Source: Saprospiraceae bacterium
GTDB lineage: Bacteria > Bacteroidota > Bacteroidia > Chitinophagales > Saprospiraceae
Length of the DNA stretch: 64,000 bases
Assembly: GCA_016717145.1 (NCBI GenBank)
Contig: JADKGD010000008.1
Span: forward strand, 124,001 to 188,000
Reading direction: 5' to 3'
Shown: positions 28,988 through 37,853 of the stretch, piece by piece
How positions within the stretch are numbered: the stretch's first letter is position 1
Layout: each line of letters starts with the position of its first letter
The notes under the pieces: generated by a model
Told to the model about the DNA's origin: nothing
Databases searched by the model: none
The model's input: the letters and a program-made list of their open reading frames with translations, nothing else
Translations under genes and position numbers: made by a program

Positions 28988-30661
28988 TTACTGTCCAAAT
29001 GTTACCTCGCCACTGAGTTCCTGTTCCTTTAATTTGGTAACCAAATCGAGGGCTTCAGGGATGACATCACTGCAAAGCACAATTAGCGATCCTTTTTTTG
29101 CTGACCTTACGGCATGCATAATGGCTTCTTTTTCAGAAGGAATTATCGTTGTTTTTTTATTGGGATCATGAGATTTAATACCGGCATTTATCATATTAAT
29201 AAGCTCAGTCTCCGTTTTACCGCGAAGGTTTTTGTCTTGTCGGATAATTACTTCATCACACATTTGGGCAATTATTTTTCCCATTTCATTGTTATCTTCT
29301 TCTCTTCTATCTCCGATTCCTGCAATAATACCCACCTTATGGGTAGCTTCAATATTATCAGTAAATTTCTGAAGTGCCCTCATCCCTGCAGGATTGTGTG
29401 CAAAGTCAAGAAGTATTTGGAAATTTTGGAATTGAAACAGGTTTAATCTACCGGGAGTTTGGGAAGCAGAAGGAATAAATGTTTCCAATGCTGCCTTCAT
29501 ATCTTCGATGCTTATACCTTGTACATCTGCCGCTATGATGGCTGGTAAGATATTTTGTATCATAAATGTAGCCCTTCCACCAAAAGTCAGGGGTATTTTG
29601 TCCGCTTTCATAATTCTCATCTTCCACTCGCCCCGACAAAGCGTGACATAGCCATTTTCATAAATAGATGTAATACCACCCTTGCGCTGCATAGCTTTAA
29701 TTCGAGGGTTGTGTTCATCCATTGAAAATAATGCTAATTTTGATACAATGTTTTTCCTCATATCGTATACAAGGTCATCATCAGCATTAAGAATGGCGTA
29801 GCCTGAAGGCATTACGGTTTCAGGTATGACAGCCTTAACTTTTGCCAATTGTTCTAGAGTATTTATGCCTTTGAGCCCCAAATGATCCGCTGTTACATTT
29901 GTAACAATGCCAACATCACAATGAGAGAACGCCAGACCTGACCTCAATAAACCACCGCGGGCACATTCAAGTACTGCAAAATTTACTGTTGGATCCCTAA
30001 GCACAAATTCGGCACTAGTTGGTCCGGTACAGTCGCCTTTCATCAGCAATCTATTCTGTATATACACACCATCGCTGGTGGTATATCCAACCCTGTATCC
30101 ATGCATCTTACCCATATGTGCGATCAATCTGCTCGTAGTCGTTTTTCCATTTGTACCTGTAATGGCAATGATCGGTATACGACCTGTATCACCTTGTTTA
30201 GGAAATAATTTATCTACAACAGGTGCAGCTACATTTCTTGGAAGCCCTTTTGTTGGAGCCAAATGCATTCTGAAACCAGGTCCTGCATTTACTTCCAACA
30301 CCGCACCTCCGGTATCCGAGAGGGGCTGACTGATATCGCTCGTCATAATATCTATGCCACATATATCCAAATCTATAATTTTTGAAATACGTTCCGCCAT
30401 AGAAACATTTGCTGGATGCACGATATCTGTAACATCCTCAGCAGTTCCGCCGGTACTAAGATTTGCTGTGTCTTTGAGGATAAGTTTTTCACCGGGAGGA
30501 ATGATGGAACCTTCTGTATATCCCTTTGATGCTATGATTGTTTTAGTAAGTTCATTGATGGTAATCATAGTCAGTACATTTTCATGACCATAACCTCGCC
30601 GCGGGTCTTTGTTTACTTCGTCTACCAGTTCTTTTATGGTGGATCTTCCATCACCTATCAC
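28988..30661 (-). CDS. cphA: Cyanophycin synthetase, C-terminal part (frameshifted from N-terminal part)
   Basis: 557 residues covering the end of the ATP-grasp domain and the whole Mur-ligase-like domain of CphA. It begins MIGDGRSTIKELVDEVN and DPRRGYGHE, characteristic of the ATP-grasp half. The second P-loop is ITGTNGKTTTSRLIAHM, with VLECARGGLLRSG, TNVTADHLG and LDFAHNPAGM further on. This domain activates the backbone carboxylate and adds aspartate. The apparent start is internal: the intact protein should read through from the upstream piece, which is separated only by a single missing A in an A-run (T-run on the plus strand, 30676-30679). Confidence 0.88.
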   Translation of the reverse strand: MIGDGRSTIKELVDEVNKDPRRGYGHENVLTMITINELTKTIIASKGYTEGSIIPPGEKLILKDTANLSTGGTAEDVTDIVHPANVSMAERISKIIDLDICGIDIMTSDISQPLSDTGGAVLEVNAGPGFRMHLAPTKGLPRNVAAPVVDKLFPKQGDTGRIPIIAITGTNGKTTTSRLIAHMGKMHGYRVGYTTSDGVYIQNRLLMKGDCTGPTSAEFVLRDPTVNFAVLECARGGLLRSGLAFSHCDVGIVTNVTADHLGLKGINTLEQLAKVKAVIPETVMPSGYAILNADDDLVYDMRKNIVSKLALFSMDEHNPRIKAMQRKGGITSIYENGYVTLCRGEWKMRIMKADKIPLTFGGRATFMIQNILPAIIAADVQGISIEDMKAALETFIPSASQTPGRLNLFQFQNFQILLDFAHNPAGMRALQKFTDNIEATHKVGIIAGIGDRREEDNNEMGKIIAQMCDEVIIRQDKNLRGKTETELINMINAGIKSHDPNKKTTIIPSEKEAIMHAVRSAKKGSLIVLCSDVIPEALDLVTKLKEQELSGEVTFGQ

Positions 30662-31623
30662 ATGAGCAGGTGTTCTTTTGCAGCTGCCACTAAGCGGTGG
30701 TTTATCACCAAAAGCCTGTAATCTTCTCCGGTAATATATTTTTCAACGATAACTTTAGAAGACACAAGCCTGGCTGCATTAAATGCAATGACGGCTTCTT
30801 CATAGTTATTTATATTCACAGTGATACCTCTACCATGATTCCCATCAACAGGTTTAATAACCAATGGATATTTAACATACCTGCATGCCGCCTCCAGGCT
30901 GCTTTCGCGACTTATGATATCACCTTTTGGAACCTCAACTTCTGCTTGAATCAACAAAAATTTAGTATCCTCTTTATCACAGGCAAGCTCTACGCCTATA
31001 CTGCTTGTTTCACTTGTAACCGTCGCTTGTATCCTTTTTTGATTTGCACCATATCCAAGTTGACACAGTGAATATTTGTTGAGGCGTATCCATGGAATTC
31101 CTCTGGATACAGCTTCTTCAACAATTGAACCTGTGCTTGGCCCGAGACGTTGTCCTTCCCTCAATTCCCTCATTTTTTGAATGTCAGGCTCAAGATCATA
31201 TTCAAGCCCATCTATCAGTGCTTCACATATTCTAACGGCTGCTTCTGCAGCATACCTGCCGGCATTTTCTTCAAGGTAAGAAAAAACAACATTATATACA
31301 CCAACTTCACCATAATCCCGGGTACGGCCGAATCCTGTATCCATTCCCGCCAGAGTTTGGATTTCGAGTGCTATATGTTCTATAACATGACCCATCCATG
31401 TACCTTCATCAAGCCTCATGAAAAAGCCACCATCACAACCCTCAGAACATCTGTGAGAATACATTGTTGGAAATTTAGTTTTTAAACGTTCATTGAATCC
31501 AGGTATCTGATCGCTTGGTTTTTTTTCCATGTCTTCAAGGTCCAGAACCATCACAATCAGCTTATGACGTCTGACAGACCAGTAATTTGGGCCACGCATG
31601 GCATTAATTTCTCTTATTTTCAC
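30658..31623 (-). CDS. cphA: Cyanophycin synthetase, N-terminal part (frameshifted)
   Basis: 321 residues: MKIREINAMRGPNYWSVRRH is the typical CphA start, then EGTWMGHVIEHIALEIQ and the ATP-grasp domain with YPLVIKPVDGNHGRGITVN and VEKYITGEDYRLLVI. The frame then runs into the spurious tail AAAKEHLLM. The intact family continues A-A-A-K/R-R-x-P-A-H-V-I-G-D-G-R-S-T, which is exactly encoded if one A is added to GCAAAAGAACACC. Repaired length is about 878 residues, normal for CphA. CphA polymerises Asp and Arg with ATP into cyanophycin granules. Confidence 0.88.
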   Translation of the reverse strand: MKIREINAMRGPNYWSVRRHKLIVMVLDLEDMEKKPSDQIPGFNERLKTKFPTMYSHRCSEGCDGGFFMRLDEGTWMGHVIEHIALEIQTLAGMDTGFGRTRDYGEVGVYNVVFSYLEENAGRYAAEAAVRICEALIDGLEYDLEPDIQKMRELREGQRLGPSTGSIVEEAVSRGIPWIRLNKYSLCQLGYGANQKRIQATVTSETSSIGVELACDKEDTKFLLIQAEVEVPKGDIISRESSLEAACRYVKYPLVIKPVDGNHGRGITVNINNYEEAVIAFNAARLVSSKVIVEKYITGEDYRLLVINHRLVAAAKEHLLM

Positions 31624-31813
31624 TGTTTTTGAGTTAGATTGTATGGTGTAATGATATTAGTCTGCAAGTAAGCTACCCGCTGATTGATTGTTAGGCATGA
31701 AAGTACTGTTTTTATTTGTTACCAATAATATATTTTCAAGCTTTATTTATATTGGATAAAATTTATAAAGTTTCACTAAAAAAAAATAAATTCAAATATG
31801 TTCACATTGATAT

Positions 31814-32572
31814 TTAAAACACATCTTTTCTATCATTTAAAAAAGGTAGCTTCTCTTTAAACATCTTTACTTCTTCGGGATTAACAATAGTTGTGATGAT
31901 GTCTTCTGTATCACCCAGCTCAGCAATGATTGAGCCATTAAAATCAAGGACCATTGATTTGCCGGGATATTCATAGCCATTTTCATCGACTCCTGTTCGA
32001 TTGACACCAATAACATAACACTGATTTTCAATAGCTCTGGCCTGTAACAATGATCTCCAATGATCGACCCGAACCCGCGGCCAATTGGCGGAGTAAATTA
32101 TAACATCTGTTGTTTTGTTTTGATAGGAAACATAGGGAAATCTTAAATCATAACAAATTAAGGGCTGAATGTTTACATCACCCAAATTAAGAAATTCGAC
32201 TTTTTTCCCTGGTGTATATACATTGTCTTCTCCTGCCATAGAAAAAAGATGGATTTTTTGATATGAAGAAATCAAACCTTCCTTACCAACAAAAATGAAT
32301 GTATTTGTATACTTACCCTGATTATGCATAGGTATAGAACCTGAAATGGTAATATCATATTCAAAACAATAGTTTTGTAAGGTATTTATTGTGTTGGATT
32401 GCCATTCCAAAGGGATTTCAAAAGGTTTCATTGTATACCCGGTGTTAAACATTTCAGGTAGAATCAGCAGGTCAGTTTGCCCTTTAAGTATTTCGCATAC
32501 CTTTTTTATTTTAAGCAAATTTGCGTCCGGATTCATCCACTCGACGTCAAATTGAAATATAGAAATGCGCAT
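31814..32572 (-). CDS. Nitrilase-superfamily omega-amidase (YafV-like)
   Basis: 252 residues. The Glu-Lys-Cys triad of the nitrilase superfamily is visible: Glu40 in LILPEMFNTGYTMKP, Lys106 in SSYQKIHLFSMAGED and Cys140 in QPLICYDLRFPYVSYQ. The MAGEDNVYTPG and YDVIIYSANWPRVRVDHWR-like segments match omega-amidases of the YafV/Nit2 type, which hydrolyse alpha-ketoglutaramate or alpha-ketosuccinamate formed by glutamine or asparagine transaminases. The protein is cytoplasmic. It lies 46 bases after the RRM gene and likely shares its transcript. Confidence 0.85.
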   Translation of the reverse strand: MRISIFQFDVEWMNPDANLLKIKKVCEILKGQTDLLILPEMFNTGYTMKPFEIPLEWQSNTINTLQNYCFEYDITISGSIPMHNQGKYTNTFIFVGKEGLISSYQKIHLFSMAGEDNVYTPGKKVEFLNLGDVNIQPLICYDLRFPYVSYQNKTTDVIIYSANWPRVRVDHWRSLLQARAIENQCYVIGVNRTGVDENGYEYPGKSMVLDFNGSIIAELGDTEDIITTIVNPEEVKMFKEKLPFLNDRKDVF

Positions 32573-32618
32573 ATAAATGTCAATTACAGGTAATGATATT
32601 GTCGGAAAGTAAGAGGAA

Positions 32619-32980
32619 TTAATACTCTTTTCTCATCCAGGGGGGAATTGATTTTTTATGATTTTCGGATTTAAATTCTCTTGGCCCTTTTTTCTTGTCA
32701 CTTCCTGATGGTCCGGACCTTAGGGGTTTTCTTATTTCTCCTTTTGGAATTGATGGAGCTACAGTAATTTGCCTGTCTTCATACTCAGATAAATGCAATC
32801 GTTCGATGGCTTTCATCGCGGCTTCATCGTCTGGCATGGTAACAAAACCGAATCCTTTGTTTTGACGCGTGATCTTATCAATAATAATTTTAGCAGACGT
32901 TACTTCACCATATTCTTCAAAAGTGCTTCTAGATTTTTATCCGTCCATTTAAACGGTATGCTACCTACGTGGATGTCCAT
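32619..32980 (-). CDS. RRM-domain RNA-binding protein (frameshifted)
   Basis: Repaired, this is an ~120-residue protein starting MDIHVGSIPFKWTDKNLE at the ATG at 32978-32980. The RNP-2 strand IHVGSIPF and RNP-1 strand KGFGFVTM are both present, followed by AIERLHLSEYEDRQITVAPS and a basic Arg/Lys/Gly/Pro-rich tail ending PPWMRKEY. As given, the frame breaks at 32919-32922 (minus-strand GCACTTTTGAAG needs one more T to read A-L-F-E-E-Y-G-E-V), leaving an intact-looking frame only for the last 72 residues from an internal Met at 32837. Small RRM proteins of this kind are widespread in Bacteroidota and bind RNA, with a possible cold or stress role. Confidence 0.8.
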
Positions 32981-33099
32981 TGGTTATTTTTTTGCAAGAT
33001 AAATAAAATTAATATGCACAGTTCAAAAGACAAGAATATTTTAATATTAGAAATTGTTTTTTATTTTACTTTCGAATAATTATTTTGTAAATTGCTTAA

Positions 33100-33127
33100 T
33101 TGAATTCAGATAATATCTGTACTTTAG
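33100..33127 (+). promoter_or_regulatory. Putative promoter for T9SS type B protein gene
   Basis: TTG at 33100-33102 and TACTTTAG at 33120-33127 are 17 bases apart; the latter deviates from TAnnTTTG at one base. The GTG start follows 20 bases downstream. Confidence 0.4.
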
Positions 33128-33146
33128 CCATATAATCGAAGTAGAA

Positions 33147-35075
33147 GTGAAATGGATTGCGCTCATCATATGTATACTTACAATATTTTGTTCGGTTTCA
33201 GGACAAAAACCCTTTACATGCAAGGGACAATATTTTCTTAGTTTGACAGAAAGTGATGTGTTAAATTCTGGCTTGTTTGAGGTCAAGATAAACAATAATG
33301 GTCAGCAAATTTATCTTGATACAATTTCCAATAATGTTGGTCTTGTACTTAATGCTATGGGGTACCGGATATCTGATAACTTTATTTATGGAATGAATCC
33401 TTATACTGCTGAGTTGTCAAAAGTAGGAAGCGATGGTGTTGCAATTTCACTAGGTAAGCCTAAAGATATCCCCGAATCTCCAATATATTTTGCCGGCGAC
33501 GTGACTCCTGATGGTAGATATCTTCTCTTGATTGGATTAAGTTCAAAAGCTCAAATAGTAAAAGTCGATTTAGAAGATGCTGAATATGTTTGTACATTTG
33601 TTGCATTACAAAACAATACTACCTCTATTGTAGATATTGCTTTTGATCCGTTTTCAGGCGTTATGTACGGGCATGATTATAGAAACAGACGTATTGTTAC
33701 CATTAATCCTGAGACAGGAGAAGTGAATACAAATTTTATGGTACAACCTCAGGTAGATCAGTTGGGAGCATTGTTTTTTGATTCTTTTGGCAATCTTTAT
33801 GGTTATGGGTCCTATAATTCTCAAGTACAGGATAAATTTGTGGGTATCAATAAAATAACCGGTGAAATGAAACTTCTGGCTCAGGGTCCAAAGTCTTCGG
33901 GACAGGATGGCTGTGCCTGCCCATACACGCTTGAATTACAAAAAATAGTAACTCCTGAAGTCACTTTCCCTTGTACGGAAGTTGTCTATTCGTTCATATT
34001 AAGCAATGGATCCGGTGCGACGAGAACGGGGATTCAATTATTTGATACGATGCCTGCCGGTTTTATTGTAAAGGATGTAATTGCGAATCCCTTTGGAGGT
34101 AATGTCTTTTTGAATGCGAATATTTTGAAGATAAATAATATGACTGTTCCTGCAGGAATAGATACGGTTAAAGTAAAAGTTGAAGTTGGTTCTGATTTGT
34201 TGGGAATCTATAAGAATCAGGCAGTACTCTCCGGACTTCCTCCAGCGTTGGGTACATTTGCATTATCTGATGATCCGTATACATTTATTGAAAAAGATAG
34301 TACTGCTTTATTAATTAAACCATTGGACTTAACATTTATTAAAGATAGTCTAAGCACTTGTCCCGGTGACTCCGTCCTTGTGGATGCAACGTTATATGGG
34401 TTTAAATATTTTTGGTCAGATGGTGACACGCTGCCTGCAAAATGGTTAAATTCTCCGACCGATATCCGACTGCAGCTTAGTTCGTTATGTGCAGAAAATA
34501 TTATAGATATTACGGTTACTAATGATTTGTTATCAATTGATATATTGGAAGATACAATTAATATTGATTTGGGTGATGTAATAAAAATAAATTCAACTTA
34601 TACTAATCCGGATGATAATGTTGCTTTCTATTGGTCGGCACCTGAAAATCCTTTGTTTATTTGCTCTGATTGTCAAAATATCGAAGCAACACCTTATTTT
34701 GATGGCTATTTTACAGTATTTATGACAAATTCAGTTGGCTGTACTATTAAGGATAGTGTTTATATTCGTGTTAGAAAAGACAGAACAATCTATTATCCGA
34801 ATATTATTTCAGCAAACGGAGACGATATTAATGACGTTTTTAATTTGTACGGCAATGCTGAAGGTGCTGAAGGCCAATTTTTAAAAATTTATGATCGTTG
34901 GGGTAATATGGTATTCTATTCGGGAAAATTTACACTCAATGAAAAGAATCAAGGATGGAACGGCACATTCAAAGGAATTCCAGTGGTTAATGGGGTATAT
35001 ACGTGGGTGTCAGAACTAATATTTATTGATGGATATAAGACCTTTTTGAAAGGTGATATTACTGTTGTAAAATAA
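33147..35075 (+). CDS. Secreted protein with beta-propeller-like N-terminus, DUF11-like domain and T9SS type B signal
   Basis: 642 residues from a GTG start; the signal peptide is MKWIALIICILTIFCSVSGQ. Residues ~25-260 contain repeated strand motifs such as YRISDNFIYGMNPYTAELSK and DPFSGVMYGHDYRNRRIVTI, resembling the DUF6923-type propeller of Bacteroidota surface proteins. Residues ~270-380 (VTFPCTEVVYSFILSNGSG, LFDTMPAGFIV) look like a DUF11-type repeat. The C-terminus (YPNIISANGDDINDVFN, IYDRWGNMVF, WNGTFKG, NGVYTWVSEL, KGDITVVK) is a type B T9SS domain. The function is probably surface display; no catalytic residues are recognised. Confidence 0.85.
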   Translation: MKWIALIICILTIFCSVSGQKPFTCKGQYFLSLTESDVLNSGLFEVKINNNGQQIYLDTISNNVGLVLNAMGYRISDNFIYGMNPYTAELSKVGSDGVAISLGKPKDIPESPIYFAGDVTPDGRYLLLIGLSSKAQIVKVDLEDAEYVCTFVALQNNTTSIVDIAFDPFSGVMYGHDYRNRRIVTINPETGEVNTNFMVQPQVDQLGALFFDSFGNLYGYGSYNSQVQDKFVGINKITGEMKLLAQGPKSSGQDGCACPYTLELQKIVTPEVTFPCTEVVYSFILSNGSGATRTGIQLFDTMPAGFIVKDVIANPFGGNVFLNANILKINNMTVPAGIDTVKVKVEVGSDLLGIYKNQAVLSGLPPALGTFALSDDPYTFIEKDSTALLIKPLDLTFIKDSLSTCPGDSVLVDATLYGFKYFWSDGDTLPAKWLNSPTDIRLQLSSLCAENIIDITVTNDLLSIDILEDTINIDLGDVIKINSTYTNPDDNVAFYWSAPENPLFICSDCQNIEATPYFDGYFTVFMTNSVGCTIKDSVYIRVRKDRTIYYPNIISANGDDINDVFNLYGNAEGAEGQFLKIYDRWGNMVFYSGKFTLNEKNQGWNGTFKGIPVVNGVYTWVSELIFIDGYKTFLKGDITVVK

Positions 35076-35111
35076 TGCTTTTTTCCCGTTTGTTTTAAAA
35101 GATAAACTGTT

Positions 35112-36269
35112 TTATTTAGATATATTTGTAAGCCCTTTTAATTTTTCTACCGTATAAATTATTTCTTCTTCTGTATTAAATTCAGAAAAAGAGAATCTTA
35201 TGGTTTTTCTTTCAGTATCATGTCCGATCGCCTTCAGAACATGTGAATCTTCTTCAATTCCGGCACTGCATGCGCTACCTGAAGAAACGGAGATTCCTGC
35301 AATATCCAGGTTTATCACAAGCATATCTGTTTTTGGTCCCGGTGGGAAAGATACTGAAAGTACATGTGCCATAAATTGTCCATCTTGCCTTCCATTAAAT
35401 TTTATATCCTCAAAATATTCACTAAGTTTTTGTTTGAAAGTATTGCGCAGATGAAGTATATTGACTCTATTTGCGTCCATATTATGTGAAACTCGTTCCA
35501 GCGCTTTAGAAAGACCGGCAATTCCTGATACATTTTCGGTTCCGGCCCTCATATTGCGTTCCTGTGCACCACCATGTATAAAAGGCGAAATAATATTTTC
35601 ATTGCTTATAAATACAAAACCATTGCCTTTTGGTCCATGAAATTTATGTGCAGAACCTGACAGAAAAGAAATATTATTTGCTTGTACGTCTATGTCATAC
35701 TTTCCAATGGTTTGTACAGAATCTGTGTGGAAAAGTGCATGGTTGTCTTTACATAATTTACCTATCCTTTGTATATCCGCCATCGTCCCGATCTCATTAT
35801 TGCCATGCATGATGCTCACCATGGTTTTTATGGTAGATTTTTTGAGAAATTTTTCGAGTTGGGCATAATCCACATTGCCATAAGCATCTACATCAACATA
35901 TTGTACTCCGCATTTTTTAGACAGATGAAGATAATCCAATGTGTGAAGAACGCAATGATGTTCAGTCGGAGAAGATATGATATTTTTAATCCCGAGATCC
36001 TGTACCGCATTTTTTAGAATCATATTATTTGCTTCTGTTGCCGATGATGTAAAGTAGACCTCACCTATAGAAGCATTAATAACTTTTGCCACTGTTTTAC
36101 GTGCATATTCAATTATAGACTTTGCTTTTCGCCCATGTTGGTGTATAGAAGATGGATTACCAAAATTTTCACGCATAATCTCAGCCATATGTTCTATAAC
36201 TTCAGGAAACATTGGTGTAGTCGAGGCATTATCAAGATATACGCGCATTTGTTTTTTTGGTTTATTCAA
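35112..36269 (-). CDS. Cysteine desulfurase (NifS/IscS family)
   Basis: 385 residues, with an alternative start at Met8 (MRVYLDNASTTPM) that better fits the family. The PLP Lys is Lys209 in SGSAHKFHGPKG and the catalytic Cys is Cys334 in SSGSACSAGIEE. Also visible are NPSSIHQHGRKAK, FTSSATEANNM, MHGNNEIGT and HTDSVQTIG. The enzyme removes sulfur from cysteine as a persulfide for Fe-S clusters or thiolation. It is the group I type with the extended Cys loop. It is followed upstream on the same strand by a second class V enzyme 87 bases away, and it could serve the IscX/ferredoxin pair located elsewhere in the window (inference). Confidence 0.9.
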   Translation of the reverse strand: MNKPKKQMRVYLDNASTTPMFPEVIEHMAEIMRENFGNPSSIHQHGRKAKSIIEYARKTVAKVINASIGEVYFTSSATEANNMILKNAVQDLGIKNIISSPTEHHCVLHTLDYLHLSKKCGVQYVDVDAYGNVDYAQLEKFLKKSTIKTMVSIMHGNNEIGTMADIQRIGKLCKDNHALFHTDSVQTIGKYDIDVQANNISFLSGSAHKFHGPKGNGFVFISNENIISPFIHGGAQERNMRAGTENVSGIAGLSKALERVSHNMDANRVNILHLRNTFKQKLSEYFEDIKFNGRQDGQFMAHVLSVSFPPGPKTDMLVINLDIAGISVSSGSACSAGIEEDSHVLKAIGHDTERKTIRFSFSEFNTEEEIIYTVEKLKGLTNISK

Positions 36270-36356
36270 TTAACTCATTATTTTTTTGCCTGCTGAAAAA
36301 CCCTTCAGCACCACTTATAAATTATGTATTAAAATTAATAAAAAAAATAGATCAGG

Positions 36357-37853
36357 TTAAGTCATATTACAACTATACCAATCTTCAACTAATTTTTCTT
36401 CTGTATGAGGTGTCGAAATGTGTGTGAATTCATTGGTATGTTTATCATACGTGTAATCTTTTGACCATTCGTCGTGATGGAGACAAAGATCCTTTAATGA
36501 ATCCATGATAAAATTAATTTCAGCATCTGTCATTGTTGGATGGATAGACATTCTGATCCAACCTGGTTTATTTGCTAGAAAACCTTGAGATATCTCGTCT
36601 GTGAGTTTTTTCGATTTTTCGTGAGACACCTCAAGCAAATAATGACCATAAGTTCCGGCACATGAACAACCACCTCGCATTTGAATGCCAAATCGATCAT
36701 TTAATAGTTTTACGGCTAGATTGAAGTGTAGATCATCTATATAAAATGAAATGACGCCTAGCCTTTCCTTATGACCATCTGCCAATACCCGAAGATTAGG
36801 AATTTTTGAAAGTCTATTCCAGATATTGTCCAATATTTCATGTTCTCTATTCAGGATGTTTTCAACACCCATCTCGTCTTTAAGTTTAATACACAAGGCT
36901 ATTCTAATTGTTTGAAGAAACGCAGGGGTTCCTCCATCCTCTCTGGCTTCTATTTCTTCATGATATTTATGTTCTCCCCACGGATTTGTCCAATCTACAG
37001 TTCCTCCACCAGGGTTATCAGGTACTCGATTCGTATATAATTTTTGGTTGAATATTAGAATACCGGAACTTGAAGGGCCACCAAGAAATTTATGAGGTGA
37101 AAAGTATATAGCGTCAAGAAATTCATCTTCTTTTTGTGGATGCATGTCAATGTCGATATAAGGTGCTGAACAAGCAAAATCAACAAAACAAATTCCACCT
37201 GCTTTGTGTATCATACCAGCCATACGGTGATATGGAGTATCTATACCTGTAACATTGGAACAAGAAGTGATCGCTGCAATTTTGACCTTTCTGTCTTTAT
37301 ATTTTTCAAGCAATGATGCAAAATTGTTAAGATCTACTTCACCTTTTGGGCAAGCTTTAATAACGCATACTTCACCAGTGGTTTCTATCCAGGAAGTTTG
37401 ATTAGAGTGATGTTCCATATGTGTGACAAAAATAATAGGTCTTTCATCATCGGATATTTTTATCTTGTCCTGAAATTTTTCATGCAATTTAATACCTATA
37501 ATTCTTTGTAATTTATTTACTACTCCGGTCATTCCGGAATTTGAGGAAATCAGGATATCTCCCTCTTTGGCATTAACATGTTTTTTAATGATTTCCCGGG
37601 CTTTTTTATATGCCAGCGTCATTGATGAACCGGTTACATTAGTTTCAGTGTGGGTATTTGCTACAAAAGGTGATATTTTATTGGTTATAATATCCTCTAT
37701 TGGCTTGTACATACGTCCACTTGCAGTCCAGTCAGCGTAAAGAATTTTTTTACGTCCATAAGGGGTATCGAATTCCTGATTTATGCCAATAATATGATTA
37801 CGGAATGTACTAAAATATTTTTCCAGATTACTGACAGGTTTATGAACAGTCAT
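36357..37853 (-). CDS. Class V PLP-dependent aminotransferase / desulfurase-like protein
   Basis: 498 residues, longer than typical IscS or SufS. The PLP Lys is Lys255 in YFSPHKFLGGPSSSG, with FVDFACSAPYIDID holding the PLP-ring Asp and HMEHHSNQTSW the His stack. ADWTASGRMYKPIEDII replaces the usual D-N-A-A-T-T start. A Cys-rich segment QMRGGCSCAGTYGHYLLEV follows in the C-terminal domain. The reaction is unknown: the family includes cysteine desulfurases, selenocysteine lyases and aminotransferases. It overlaps the glmM-like gene by four bases, so the two are co-translated. Confidence 0.8.
   Translation of the reverse strand: MTVHKPVSNLEKYFSTFRNHIIGINQEFDTPYGRKKILYADWTASGRMYKPIEDIITNKISPFVANTHTETNVTGSSMTLAYKKAREIIKKHVNAKEGDILISSNSGMTGVVNKLQRIIGIKLHEKFQDKIKISDDERPIIFVTHMEHHSNQTSWIETTGEVCVIKACPKGEVDLNNFASLLEKYKDRKVKIAAITSCSNVTGIDTPYHRMAGMIHKAGGICFVDFACSAPYIDIDMHPQKEDEFLDAIYFSPHKFLGGPSSSGILIFNQKLYTNRVPDNPGGGTVDWTNPWGEHKYHEEIEAREDGGTPAFLQTIRIALCIKLKDEMGVENILNREHEILDNIWNRLSKIPNLRVLADGHKERLGVISFYIDDLHFNLAVKLLNDRFGIQMRGGCSCAGTYGHYLLEVSHEKSKKLTDEISQGFLANKPGWIRMSIHPTMTDAEINFIMDSLKDLCLHHDEWSKDYTYDKHTNEFTHISTPHTEEKLVEDWYSCNMT

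Noticed and set aside
36840..37040. Small plus-strand frames opposite the class V enzyme
   Set aside because: Antisense shadows of a conserved gene, with no independent support.
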